Shown here: positions 31,138-43,190 of the stretch, piece by piece | Layout: the number at the start of each line of letters is the position of its first letter | How positions within the stretch are numbered: position 1 is the first letter of the stretch | Assembly: GCF_914767665.1 (NCBI RefSeq) | Contig: NC_059506.1 | Location: forward strand, 17,895,825 to 17,959,824 | Reading direction: 5' to 3' | From: Harmonia axyridis | Taxonomy: Eukaryota; Arthropoda; Insecta; Coleoptera; Coccinellidae | Length of the DNA: 64,000 nucleotides | The notes under the pieces: model-generated | What the model saw: the letters and a program-made list of their open reading frames with translations, nothing else | What the model was told of the DNA's origin: nothing | Database searches by the model: none | Made by a program: the position numbers and the translations under genes

Positions 31138-31182
31138 CTGAGATATAGCCGCTTACCTCGCTTATTTGCCCACCCTGTACAT
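31138..31182 (-). mobile_element. Solo end fragment of foldback element P1
   Basis: TGAGATATAGCCGCTTACCT through CTTATTTGCCCACCCTGTAC is the same as the right end of P1 (10960-11001). Only about 45 bp remain. Confidence 0.8.
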
Positions 31183-32570
31183 ACTATGCATTTTGAGCGC
31201 TCATTTTTCGAACAGATCGCTTTAAAAAGTCCATGGAGATATTATGTTGGGGTAGATATATAGGGTGTTTTTGGGGGGTGAATACTTGCAGAAAATGTAA
31301 ACAAAAGCTATTAGGCCTTTCCTTGGAAAATAAGACTCTTTCAAAAATGACGAAAGTCATCAAACGCATGTGATATATATTTTGGAAGAAGTTCTCCAAG
31401 GGCACAATAGCCGCATGAATGAACGAGTGCCCGACACATCAGACTTTCCTCATTCTTGACGTTTGTATCACAACTAATTACTTCTGAAGTTATATTTTTG
31501 ATGTTAAATTTTACTTTTCATGAAAAGGATATGGTGATGCTACCGTAGTCGTGGTCCGTGGAGACCATTTGGCTGATGGTTTTCCATCGTTTATGGCATA
31601 ACTTACTCTCCACAATGGAATAAAGATGTATTAATTTCTCTTAAAAGGTAGGGAAATACGGACAAAATGAACTTTTAGATTTTATCAAAATTGGCGCCGT
31701 ATAGCTCAGGGTTTTACAGTTATTCAGGTCCCGCTTGTTGTTTTGTCCTTAGTATCCGGACAAAATGGATTTTGTTAGAAGTCAAAATAACTTCTTATAT
31801 CTTTTATTTTTGTAGTTCAATTCAATTTTCAGCTTATAATACTTGAAAATAACTAACAAAGTTAATATACAGTACCAAAATGGGAGTATTATTGCAATAA
31901 CTAAAAATATATGATTGATAAACTAAACAGCATGTCATTTTGTCCGCATTTCCCCTACTGGTTTTTTTAATATCAAAATGAAAACTCTTATTGAAAAACC
32001 CTTTATTTCTATTATTTCCGAGATTGTTATTTGTGAAATTAAAGTTAATCAAATTTTTTCCACGCATAACTCTTCCGGAAAGTATTTTAGGCGGCCTTTA
32101 AAAGTTGGAGTTGATTCATAGACGAGATAAATTATCGCGGGGAGAGTTGAAATGTTCAGAACTTCTCGCGAACACCACGAAATTGAAGCGAGTGACGAAA
32201 TTGGAAAAAATTTGTTATGCTGACAGTATCTTATTTTCCATCTGAGAGAGCAGTTGCTATAAGATACGACATAATTCATCTCTATCATTTTCCAGATGAA
32301 ATGTATGAGAAGATTCTTTAGATTTTGTCGACAGATTCATGAATTCTGGAAGTATTGATTCAGTGGCGATGAGAAACAACGTCCTATTACTTATTCGATA
32401 TCTCATCTAAATTAATTGAAAATAGTGTGAACTTATTATTTCATCTCTTACACTTTTATAGCAGTCAAATATACAATGATGCCTATGAATTAGAAGTTCA
32501 TTTTCTGTCACCAGGAATTTTTAAGGATTAGCTGGCTATCTGATATGTTGCGAAGCAATTGAATCGGTTG
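31183..32570. other. Intergenic, nothing recognised
   Basis: AT-rich, with scattered short frames only. TAGGGTGTTTTTGGGGGGTG near 31261 resembles a transposon terminus but has no partner that I can find. Confidence 0.4.
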
Positions 32571-32572
32571 TA

Positions 32573-34124
32573 CAGGGTGGGCAAATTTCGATGTTTTAGC
32601 ACTACAACTTTTAAACCAGAGGTGATAGACGAAATCTGATACCCACTTCTCGATCTCTCTTTCTGAGAAACTATCAAGGGTAGTATTCATTTTTGGCCAC
32701 CTTCTTTTGTTTTCGAGTTATAAGCGAAAATTGGAAAAATGGCGGTATCGAAAAACATTCATATCTCTGTTGATATTGATGATAGAGCTCTGAAATTAAA
32801 ACATTATACAGGTACTTTTTTACGTAGAATCCAGTGGCGTACTCGTCTTTTCGAAAGGGTTTTTAATTACGAAGCTATGACCCAAAGTTATGTTTTTTCA
32901 AATGGGAACACTAGATTTTTGAGTCATTTTCTAAAAGCTTGATTTTTCCTGATTTCAAAAATATATAACATCGTATGATTCGAATTAATATAAATAATAG
33001 AAAATGGCCAAAAACTTCTTTTCACCTAAGAGTCTCAATATTTCTATGGTTTCAACTGTTGATGAACACAGAAAAATTGAGCTTTCTACAACAAGACCAG
33101 TGTCCTTCCGTCAATCTGATTATTTCTATGCTTTTCACTTATTTCTACAAAATTCGAATCTAGATATGTTTTATAAATTTTTTATCTAAAAATTGATTTG
33201 AAAATAACGGAGAAACCACAAGGTCGAATTTTTCAATCGAAAGAGTTGTATTGAGATGCATGTACCAGGAGATTATTCACATAGGTCTCCAGAATCAATA
33301 CGCACAAGTACTAATCCATTTTAAACAGCATATGAAACAATGCATATATGATTGAACTCAACATTTTAATTACGAAGGGACAAACAAGAACTAATATTTA
33401 ACCTAATAATAACAACAATTGCACAATGCACAGTCGACACCTCTTCTCGATATTTCAATAGATGAATATTTGAAACTGTGTTCGAGCTACCTAGGAAACT
33501 TTTTCCAAGTTCGTTCATCTTTTCGAAACTATTTGTATAAAATAAATATAGATTCGATATTTGTAGAAATAAGTGAAAAGCATAGAAATAATCAGATTGA
33601 CGGAAGGACACTGCTCTTGTTATAGAAAGGCTCATCAACAGTTGAAACCATAGAAATATTGAGACTCTTAAGTAAAAAAAGGTTTTTGACCATTTTCTGT
33701 TGAATATTTTAATACGAATCATACGATGTCATATATTTTTGAAATCAGGAAAAATTAAGCTTTCAGAAAATGCCACAAAAATCTAGTGTTCCCATTTAAA
33801 AAAACATAACTTTGGGTCATAGCTTCGTATTTAAAAACCCTTTTGAAAATACGAGCACGCCACTGGATTCTACGTGAAAAAGTGTCTGTATAATGTTTTA
33901 ATTTCAGAGCTCTAGCATCAGTATTAGTGGAGATATAAATGTTTTTCGATATCGCCATTTTTCCAATTTTCGCTTATAACTCGAAAACAAAAGAAGGTGG
34001 CCCAAAATGAATACTACCCGTGTTAGTTTCTCAGAAAAAGAGATCGAGAAGTGGGTATCAGATTTTGTCTATCTCCTCTGGTTCAAAAGTTGTAGTGCTA
34101 AAACATCGAAATTTGCCCACCCTG
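32573..34124. mobile_element. 1.55-kb foldback element P2 (CAGGGTGGGCAAATTTCG ends)
   Basis: Left arm 32573 to about 33165 is mirrored by right arm about 33535 to 34124. The ends are CAGGGTGGGCAAATTTCGAT and its complement, each beside TA. Mirrored blocks include CCACCTTCTTTTGTTTTCGA, GTCTCAATATTTCTATGGTT and AGAAATAAGTGAAAAGCATA. The middle 370 bp is not mirrored and has no convincing coding frame. The length is nearly the same as P1, but the interior is unrelated. Confidence 0.85.
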
Positions 34125-34499
34125 TACATAAATGTTTTCTATTTCGAATGGGGATTCAGATCTCGGAAACTATCATAGTTTTTCCAATCGTTTATACAGC
34201 AGTTTTTTCACAGACTTAGGGTTACATAAAAAGGTGCCAAATACATGAAATTTTCCAACAAAACAAACCACATCTAATATTTGGGTAAATGAACAACCAA
34301 CATGTATTCAAAACAGAACTTTATAAATGCTACAAGTAACACTAAATTAAACCCAAACCAATTTAGAACTTCATAAACTCTTGAGCCTTAAATTGTACTG
34401 GAGTGTCTGACGCTACTTTATAAATATCGAATGCAGTTTTATTAACAATAATTTAATCTGATTGTTTATTTTGTGAATGTATATATGGCGTTCTCCACT
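34125..34499. other. Intergenic, nothing recognised
   Basis: AT-rich link between P2 and a mariner fragment. Confidence 0.35.
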
Positions 34500-34880
34500 A
34501 GTTGTGGTCGAAAAGCGAAAAGCGGTGAGCCAAAACTAGAATTGACGGCAAGAAAGGTTTTGCTGTGTGTTTCGTGGGATTGGCAGGGAATAATCTGCAA
34601 TGTGCTGCTTCCCTACGGCACAACTGTTAACTCGGAACTGTACTGTCAACAATTAGACCGGCAAGAAGCCGCCAGCTTTGGCCAGTAGGAGAGGAATTGT
34701 GTTCAATCAGGATAACGCCAGGATGACAAGACAGGATCAGGATGCCAAATTTGCTTCAACAGAGGCTTCTGAAAATTGACTGTCCCAATTTTTCTGCCAA
34801 TAGGGACGAAGGCTTCTATGAGAGAGGCATAGTTACCTTCGAAATGAATGATGAATGGAACGGATACATTAAGGTCGTTT
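34500..34880 (+). pseudogene. Mariner transposase fragment
   Basis: Reads LTARKVLLCVSWDWQGIICN, LLPYGTTVNSELYCQQLDRQ, then after a stop RRGIVFNQDNAR (second catalytic Asp block) and, near 34800, NRDEGFYERGIV. This is the middle to C-terminal part of a mariner transposase with several stops. It lies 0.4 kb right of P2. Confidence 0.75.
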
Positions 34881-36949
34881 GATTACAGGCCATATGTGAT
34901 GAATCGTGAAAAATTTTTCGTAGAAAACTTTGGTATTTTTTGCCGTAGAATACGAATCTGAGTTAAAAAACAGGGATTCCCGTTCAAAATTCCAAAGTTT
35001 CGTGTTTTACTAGTCTGATATCGAATAAGTTTGGTGTGGCAGGTTGAAACATATGTAAATGGTTCCAAAGAAGCTTCAGCAGACGGTGTAAGTCACGCTT
35101 ATCAGAATTAGCATTTCAGGGCCGATAATAGTATTGAAAGACCGAAAAAAACGTACTGTAGATGGATGATTTTTAGAAATGAAGGACTAGAAAGCAATGT
35201 GCCATACCCAAAGGCAGAGTTTTTTGTACGTTTTGAGATATTCTACGATAATATGAAGCATAAACAATAGTGAAGATGTGCAATATTTTGATTCTGAAAT
35301 AAAACAATATTTATGATCTGCGTTCTTGTTTTCAGGTTTCATCAGTATCGTCTGTCTCTGTGGAAGGATTTGCGGAGAAAACCGACAAATTGATATACTG
35401 CTGTACCGCAGTCAGGAACTTGATTGAAAAATGTGAAAAATTTTTCATTACTATTATTACTCCGGCAACACTTCTCGGTTGCAACCATACTTAATTCTAT
35501 GATGCTATTGGTACGAGACTAATAGAATATTAGTTTTCGAATTCGATTACATGTGTTCCCTAAGAATACGCATAAATTCCAATATATTTCACGTATTATA
35601 TTTCTTGGAAATTTTTTGAATATTTGAAATGAATTAACAAATGAAAATTTTAAATTCCAAAGCAGTACAGCACTGATATTAGGATTGAATGTTGTAATTA
35701 CCTACTTGGTTATGAATTTTCAACGAACTATATTTCCAATTTGAACAGCATAATTCAAAATGTACCAACCGAAATATCAACTGCGACAACGAACCATAAC
35801 AAGGCAATCTCTCTGCTCTTATGCAGTTCGAATGAAGAAACTAGAAAATTTTTCAACGACACCTCGGACCTCGGACACCTCACAAAATTCAAGTTCGATC
35901 ATGTCTGTGGTCATGAAAACGTTAGGTTTTTTTTTTTCGATGGTTTTTCTTCTATGGTTCTGATGACGTGATCAACATGCAATTTTCCATTGTCTTGAAA
36001 TTTTTATTCTACTTCTGACTGAAAGAATTCATCTCCATCTATAATAGTCTTGAAAAAAATGTTTTGAACTGCCATATTTACGAAATCACTGGACAGATTT
36101 TGTCCATTAAAGTGAGATTCGAGATCCGAATCTACTGCTACGAATATACTGCTCCACAAAAGGAGGTTAAGAGATTTTGAGACTGTTTCAAAAGTTTCCA
36201 TTAGCAATTTCTTAAATAGAATAGATCTAAATATTAACTCACTTATCTACATCATTTTTTGCCCATTCCTTTATGAGTTCCTGTTGATAATTGATTTTAA
36301 GTATTTATAGTGCAAAATTAGTTCACTCAAGAAATTGAAGAAATAAAGTTCAGTAAAGAGTATAGCGTCCTCGAACATCAACCACAGCTTGACATGGTTT
36401 ATGATAGTTTCGAACAGATTGTTTAAGTAGCCTTGATCAATTTTGTGGGTTTGTTCATTTCATACAACCCTCCAAAACGTTTCATGTAATTTTAATATAT
36501 TCAGAGCAGTACTCAGATTTTTGAGTTTTTTCCTTTAGTCTTCGGAATCTATATTTTTTCAGAAAATTTAGAGGAATGACGTTATAGCCATAAAAATAAA
36601 TAATTCATTGCATTCCATTCAATTTTAACTTTTTTGAAAGAGTAGCCAACGGAATAATTTTGAATTTTAAAGCTTTATGCTCAATTTTTCTTCATTCTAA
36701 AACTCTCAGTACCTACTGAGTGTAAAATATTAATCAGAAGATTCAGAAGTATGCATGATCAAATTGTGAATTTTTTAGATACTAGGAATCAAAAACAAAA
36801 AAAATTACATAATCATCTCGCAATATGTGAATTGTGAGTCTATTTGCTTTACAGCAAAAATAAGTATTGAAAGTTAAATCATATATAAAATTTAAACCTA
36901 TTTATTTCAATTCATGAACCGAAAAAAATTTTTAACGGCAACGGTTACT
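34881..36949. other. Intergenic, nothing recognised
   Basis: 2 kb of AT-rich DNA. The open stretch at 35741-35971 (+) is short and unrelated to anything I recognise. Confidence 0.35.
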
Positions 36950-37180
36950 TATATCTGTAATGTGATAAAAAAAGGTTCGACAACGAAGTTTGAACCAACA
37001 ATTACTCGAAATAAAAGCATTTTTTTGATAACCGATTCGATTGTTCTTACCTTAAACAGGGTGTTCCTAAATTGGAGGTACAAAGAAAAATAAAAAAATC
37101 CTTGAATAATTTTAAGAATAAAATGTCCTATACATGGACCCACAAACGCTTTGTGTTCGAGAAACAGGGTTTTTCTTGTA
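36950..37180 (+). repeat. Partial third copy of the 1.15-kb dispersed repeat
   Basis: CTTATATCTGTAATGTGATA, AACAGGGTGTTCCTAAATTG and AATAAAATGTCCTATACATG match the first part of 37250-38400. It then diverges, so it is a truncated copy placed in tandem just before the full one. Confidence 0.7.
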
Positions 37181-37249
37181 GACCAAAGGCGTCGTCCTTT
37201 TTTGTCCTTGTGGGGGGTGCAATAGAAAATAAAATTTTGACAACGTTTA

Positions 37250-38400
37250 CTTATATCTGTAATGTGAGAAAAAAAGATTCATAACGATGTTTGAACCAAA
37301 TTACTTGAAATAATTTTTTTATTATGATACCTATCCGGTTGCTCTCACCTTATACTAGGTGTTCCTAAATTAAAGATACGGTGGAAAATGGGTGATTCCT
37401 TGGATAATTTTAAGAATAAAAGTCCCATTAATATTAGCCCGCAAACTCTTTGTTTCCGAGATACAGGGTGTTTCTAGTGTGTCGTACTTTTTAGTGATGT
37501 TTATATCAGCTTATCAAATCTTTATCAATTTTCTTCACAGAGTGAGTTAAAAAAGTATCAAAATTTATATTTAATTCATTCATTACAGCTTACTAGCTGG
37601 ATCTAAATAATAATTTGGCTGTTTGATTTTTTTTTCTCGAAATCGATAGTAGAGACGACAAAACTGTAACAAACCAAAAAGTGAAGAACTGGACCAGAGT
37701 TTCTTATTAAATTTTTCTAAACTACCAGCAGGCACCTCTCCACAAAAAATATCACCCTGTAGATTTGCATTCAAAATTAGCATATCATATGAAGAAAATT
37801 TTAAATTGGAATTTCTATGGGCAATTCAAATTAAATATATCTTGTGAAGGAAAGGTTCTATGAGAAAAAGACTTGAACTTTAACACATGTATCTCAAAAA
37901 CAAAGTATTTGGTGACTCATGATATAGGACTTTTTTTTTAATGATCCGAGAAATCAGTCATTTTCATTTGCACCTCTAATTAGGAACACCGTTTAGATAT
38001 GGTCAGTTCAAAACTGATGTCTTTACAGATGAATTACAATTTGAATGAAACACAATAAATTGTACAACACATCGCAGACAATTTTTCTATGCGAATTACT
38101 GAGTTCAGTTCTTAGATAACTACAATATTGAAATTTTGTGATGAGAATGATACCAAAAAACGAAAGCAACGGTTAAGTGTATACCGATGACGAATGCAAA
38201 AATCACAGATGGCAAATGAGGGGCCGACAAAGCGGATAAAAAAAGGAAAATAATAAACCTCGGACACAGATTTGCTCGTAGTGCAGTAAAAGTACTCATC
38301 TTGAAAGCGATGATACACTCATAAACTGTAAAAGGTTCCGATTTTTTGCGGCCGTGTCGATTTTAAAGTAAAGTAAAATGATCATTAGTTCATTTTATGT
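37250..38400 (+). repeat. 1.15-kb dispersed repeat, copy 2
   Basis: Matches 26527-27665 over its length, including CTCGAAATCGATAG, ACTGGACCAGAGTTTCTT, TCACCCTGTAGATTTGCAT and GATGACGAATGCAAAAATCA. Both copies are followed at some distance by CTACGCCCTTGGTT. Confidence 0.75.
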
Positions 38401-39407
38401 AAAAACTTTCGTTTTTAGTCTTTAAGAGAATTCTTTTTTTATATTCTGGAAATCTTGGGGGGGGGGGGGTGATGGTAAGTACCCCCAGTACCTCCCCCAG
38501 TTCTACGCCCTTGGTTGAAACTTAAATCATATTACATATTTGAATATGTCCATAATAATTTTTTTTTGTTATAAGAATTGCTCAATCAGGATTATGAATA
38601 AAGAACAACTGTTTTTACCCCTAAACACGTAGAATTTTTCAGTCGACCAAAAAAATGTTTTTTTTCGACTTACGTAACTTATGAACGTGACGACCCCCAT
38701 ATTTTCTTCTTCCATTATAGCATCATCAATCGTATTTTCCTAATGGAATTATTCAACAGATGTTATTCAAAGATAACATCGTTAATTGATGAACCCCGCT
38801 CATTTCTATAGAAAACAATAAATTCTGCAAACAAGGGTGGATTCGAACAGTTTTGTGATAAAGCGACCATTTCTCTCGTCTCTTCTGACAAATTATTAAA
38901 TTTCACAATTTGGAATAGTTGAACGGGGTAAATTTTGCACAAAAGATTCGTTATTTTCTAATGATCTTTTTACTGCTTTCAAATTTAATGATTCATTAAA
39001 AAATTATGTGAAATAGTCTTCACAAAGGTTTATTATATTCACATTAATCTAATTAAGAAAGGAAATTATCTAACACCATATTGAAAATAAGTGATGAAAT
39101 ATATTTTTGAGTGCTTGATCTTCGATACCCTGTCTGTAATGGGAATTCTCTCAAATAATAAGGTTAGAACCCTGCTGCTATCGAAGGTCGGTATGATATG
39201 ATGGACCTTTTTTGAGTTTTTTGATTAATTTGTTTTATAAGGAAATTCGAAGAAGATAACAAATTAACCCTCCTTGAAAATTTGAAAGTGTATGTTTTGG
39301 ACTGTTGATATTCTGAAAAAAATCATTCAAACAAATCGAAAAAAAAATTCAGAAGATTGACATCACAAACTCATGGAATCAGAAGAATGTGCTGGTACGA
39401 TTGTATA
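38401..39407. other. Intergenic with a 13-base G run
   Basis: Holds an uninterrupted run of 13 G at about 38457-38469 followed by CCCCCAGTACCTCCCCCAG. No coding signal otherwise. Confidence 0.45.
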
Positions 39408-40860
39408 CAGGGTGGCCACTTTTTCAATGGGATTGTATTGGTAACTTTTAAACCATAAGAGTTAGAAGGTCGGTAAAATGGAGAAAAAGTTGCATACATA
39501 GAAGCATTATCAAGCAGTTCAAACAAATCGAGATTATCAGGGCCGGTTATTGAGATATCATAAAAAAAGTAAATTCTGTCATTTTGATTTTTCTTTTTTT
39601 TCCACTTTATTTCAAATATTATCAAAAAATGTTACAGGAATTTTTTATTCGACAGTAAATTGTTCTCAATTTGACGTAATCAGATTTCGTATCCAACGTT
39701 TCGTGTTCTCTGGGCCACCCTCAACCTCTTTTTTTTCAATACGGACCTGTATATTTTATGACACTTTTCGAAATAACTTTTAACGCTGAATTCAACGATA
39801 TATCATATAATGCCATTCAAAGTTGATTTTCAGGTGATTTTGACCCTTATCCAATTTTCTTTGGGTCGGATCTGTAGTGAATGCAATTTATCAAAAACTG
39901 CTGTTAATAACATAGTCAAGAGACGCGAATACAATGATTTTAAATTTGAATACCAAGCCTTGCAAAACTTATATCGTAATGATATCAAAATAAAGTTCGA
40001 TTCTGTAATTTGTTTCAACGGAACAAATGACAAATCCAACAATAGTGATTTCTCGCGAGAAGATTGAGAATGTGTTGGAAGGTATTCAAGAAGACGAAAT
40101 AAGCAAATGTATAAGAAGTATGGGTTCCAGAACCGTTAAGTGCATTTTACAAAATGGTGGACATTTCGAACACTTACTTCATTCATTTTCATTTACTTTC
40201 GAATAATCATTCGATTTTTCTTTCATTAAATGATAATTCGCTTAATTATTATGAATTGAAATATGTAAATAATTATTACTTGTTTCTTGATTTGATTCTG
40301 ATATGTTCCATTTAGTTCAAGATGAGTAAGTTGATTTTCTCATCGAAATGTATTGCATGTTGTTAATTAAAGTAAAGGTACCTAAATGTAATACAGATCC
40401 GACCCAAATAAATTTGGATAAGGGTTAAAATCACCTGAAAATCAACTTTGAATGACATTGTATGATATATCGTTGAATTCAGCGTTAAAAGTTATTTCGA
40501 AAAGTGTCATAAAATATACAGGTCCGTATTGAAAAAAATGAGGTTGAGGGTGGCCCAGAGAGCACGAAACGTTGGATACGAAATCTGATTACGTCAAATT
40601 GAGAAAAATTTACTGTCGAATAAAAAATTCCTGTAACATTTTTTGATAATATTTGAAATAAAGTGGGAAAAAAAGAAAAATCAAAATGACAAAATTTACT
40701 TTTCTTATGATATCTCAATAACCGGCCCTGATAATCTCGATTTGTTTGAACTGCTTGATAATGCTCCTATGCATGCAACTTTTTCTCCATTTGACCGACC
40801 TTCTAACTCTCATGGTTTAAAAGTTACCAATACAATCCCATTGAAAAAGTGGCCACCCTG
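39408..40860. mobile_element. 1.45-kb foldback element P3 carrying transposase remnants
   Basis: The ends are CAGGGTGGCCACTTTTTCAA and its complement, each beside TA (39406-39407, 40861-40862). Arms of about 470 bp (39408-39877 and 40396-40860) are near-perfect mirrors. The unpaired 0.5 kb centre keeps a small coding remnant (see 40027-40206). Confidence 0.85.
40027..40206 (+). pseudogene. C-terminus of a Tc1/mariner-type transposase inside P3
   Basis: A 59-codon frame reads SREKIENVLEGIQEDEISKC, then RTVKCILQNGGHFEHLLHSF and stops. The Cys-Ile plus NGGHFEHLL ending is characteristic of the last residues of several insect Tc1/mariner-type transposases. Upstream, near 39880-39930, another frame reads CNLSKTAVNNIVKRR, which looks like the DNA-binding HTH. 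If both calls hold, the element lost the catalytic middle and kept the two ends. Confidence 0.55.
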
Positions 40861-41228
40861 TATAATAATCAGTACCGCAAAATCGTAGCATTCAATATTG
40901 CGGAGAAATTTTCCTTTGGATTTCAGAATGAATTCTGCCACTGCATATTCGATAAAATTCTTCACATTGAAAATGTTATACTTTTTAAGCCAATTGTAGA
41001 GATATATCGCGTTGAATCAGGAAATAATAAATCATAGTGTAATTTGCATTGATTTATGGAGCTCATCAGTATCGCATAACAGAACATCGATCACAACCGA
41101 ATGAAAACAGAGGTTATTGATTGAAAGCCAGTACATAATCCTGGAATTTACTCATTATGCGTTCGTTCAATAAGTAATGCATAATTTAAATCTGCATTCA
41201 TTATTTGCATAGCTGTCATATCTTAACT
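40861..41228. other. Intergenic, nothing recognised
   Basis: AT-rich, between P3 and a LINE fragment. Confidence 0.35.
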
Positions 41229-41816
41229 TCAGTGATTCGAAGTGTTATCGATCAAAAGTGCATTTGTAACTTCTCTGATTACGTTCCAGACTGCTTTGGA
41301 CTCATTTTGCGAGTTGTTAATAATAGACAAATGAAAATTTCTACTGTTAGGGCTCAAAGCAGCATCATACTGACATTTAACACCCTTATAGATGGTAATA
41401 AATTCTGAATTGCATCTACGAATAGATAAAACAAATAATATGTCCAGTTGCTCTTTCAAACAGAAAAATTTCTGGTGTCAGCTTGATTTAGGCCTTTCTG
41501 GGCACATCAACACTAGAGATGAAAATCATTATGAAACTGTTCAATGTACTTATTCAAAAAAACAGTTCCGAAATTCATCAATTTTTTCATCAGGTATCCC
41601 ATAAAGCCCTGACCAATTAACTTCCTGCAAAAGATCACTAAAGTTCTGGTGATTTTGTTGTTTATAAATTCTAATTATTTTTTCCTGTGAAAATTTAATG
41701 GAGCTTTTATCACTATGAAAAATGAGTTTTTGACCCGAGTGGTCTGACAAGTGTTCTTCAACAATAGTAGCAATTCCATTGATATTCGAAATAATGTTAT
41801 CCGGATGAGTACTAGT
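41229..41816 (-). pseudogene. LINE endonuclease end and linker, fragment
   Basis: On the minus strand, in order: STHPDNIISNING, EEHLSDHSGQKLIFHSDKSS (the SDH motif closing an AP-type endonuclease), IYKQQNHQNFSDLLQEVNWS, and in another frame NNSQNESKAVWNVIREVTN. This is the region between endonuclease and reverse transcriptase of a LINE. The RT itself is missing. Upstream sequence is cut by the insert at 41817. Confidence 0.6.
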
Positions 41817-42611
41817 CAGGGCCGGCGTTAGGGGTGAAACAGTTAAGCGACTGTTTCATGAGCCTCTTCTTGAATGGCGGCAATTTAACCTAGTTTGTGG
41901 CCGCCCTTTCATAATCCTGAAAAAATATATAGTCTTGATTCTTGAAAATAACATGGGGTTGGTCCGCTTTGCTGCGTTTATTAACATTCCCTGCAATAAA
42001 AATCTCCAAACCATCTTTACTAAGCCGCCTGTTCAATGAATAACACATAGCAACCCAACCAATATAAGCAGCATTGGATATTACCCTAATTGAATGAGGG
42101 ATGGAATGTATTTCACAAAGACGAAAAGCAACACTTCGAATTTCGTAGAAGTTGTTTACACATTCAACATATGGAAAATTCATACGTTTCTGCATTCGCA
42201 ACTAGTTACTTATAAATGCTAAATGTTTTCAGCGGAACATATGTTTTTAATCCCTTTTAATTTTCGAAGCTTTGTATGCCTTACCGCCCTTGGTATCTTC
42301 TGGTGTGATAGGTAATCTTTCATCGATCGTCGTGTGAATTTGAGAATCAGATATATTACTAACGCATTGTTCATCGGCGTCGAAGAAATCCAGGAATTTA
42401 TTGTAGGTAAAAATGTCCAAAAAAAAAGAAACCCAGTGAAAACTGCTTTAGAAAGAAACGATTAGCAAAAACGCTAGAGAAATAAAAAATGGCGAATTAT
42501 CATCGGGGCAGGTAATGTTTTTTGTTGGGTGGGGGTGGTCTTTATTGATACTTTTTCAGCAGGGACGCCAAAAAATTCTTTGCTTCAGGCGCCAAAATTG
42601 CCCGCGCCGGC
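41817..42611. mobile_element. hAT-like insertion (CAGGGCCGGC end) in the LINE
   Basis: The left end CAGGGCCGGCGTTAGGGG and right end GCCCGCGCCGGC share an inverted GCCGGC core. The inner flanks GAATGGCGGCAATT and GGCGCCAAAATTGCC are also mirrored. Flanks ACTAGT and TAGTAGTAG hint at a target duplication but are not exact. The minus strand holds a 103-codon frame at 41890-42201 (GNVNKRSKADQPHVIFKNQD) that I do not recognise and that may be cargo. Confidence 0.5.
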
Positions 42612-43190
42612 TAGTAGTAGAAGTTTTTCTGGTAGCATGTAAATTGCATGTTTATTTTCATCAATTATAACACCTCTTGTACGATGAATAACAGATGTGG
42701 AATTTCCATCATGATAAATCGGAGATGTATTTCTCACCAGATTATGTGCGTTTTTATATTCTAATTGACACTTTTTTTGTTGACTTATTTGTTGTTTCTG
42801 GTTCTTTTGAGGAATAACCTTTTCGGAATGATTGTTAGTCATTATTAGGTTATTCTGATTTCGTAATGAATCAATGGCTATGGCTTGATTACTGATTGCT
42901 AGGTCTTTATAACTAGAAATTCTTTTAAATACTTCATCTCGACTTGGCATATTTCACTGGAAACGGTCCCAACACAATTTTTCGATTCACTCTTATTGAT
43001 TTTTTCACTGAATTTCTTCGCAAATTCTATAAGTGTAACATTCATAACTGAATCTGGTAACGCATAAAACAAAACAAAATCAAGCAAATTCTCTTTAAGA
43101 AGATTATTCAATTCACTTGATACAATACAACCATAGTAGAATAAAGAATTCCTTATACTTTGATACAACATCCCTATACTCTTAGACATC
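42612..43190 (-). pseudogene. Upstream part of the interrupted LINE or an unknown ORF
   Basis: Two overlapping minus frames, 43189-42899 (LLDFVLFYALPDSVMNVTLI) and 42950 to about 42612 (SRDEVFKRISSYKDLAISNQ), are joined by a shift near 42930. They run into the hAT-like border. By position they should be ORF1 or early endonuclease of the LINE continuing at 41816, but no motif proves it. Confidence 0.35.

Noticed and set aside
32739..33958. Pair of similar 67-codon frames on opposite strands (MAVSKNIHIS, MAISKNIYIS)
   Set aside because: They are the two arms of foldback P2 read outward, not a gene pair.
39371..40888. Mirror-image 77- and 81-84-codon frames
   Set aside because: They are produced by the P3 arms; only the central remnant was kept.
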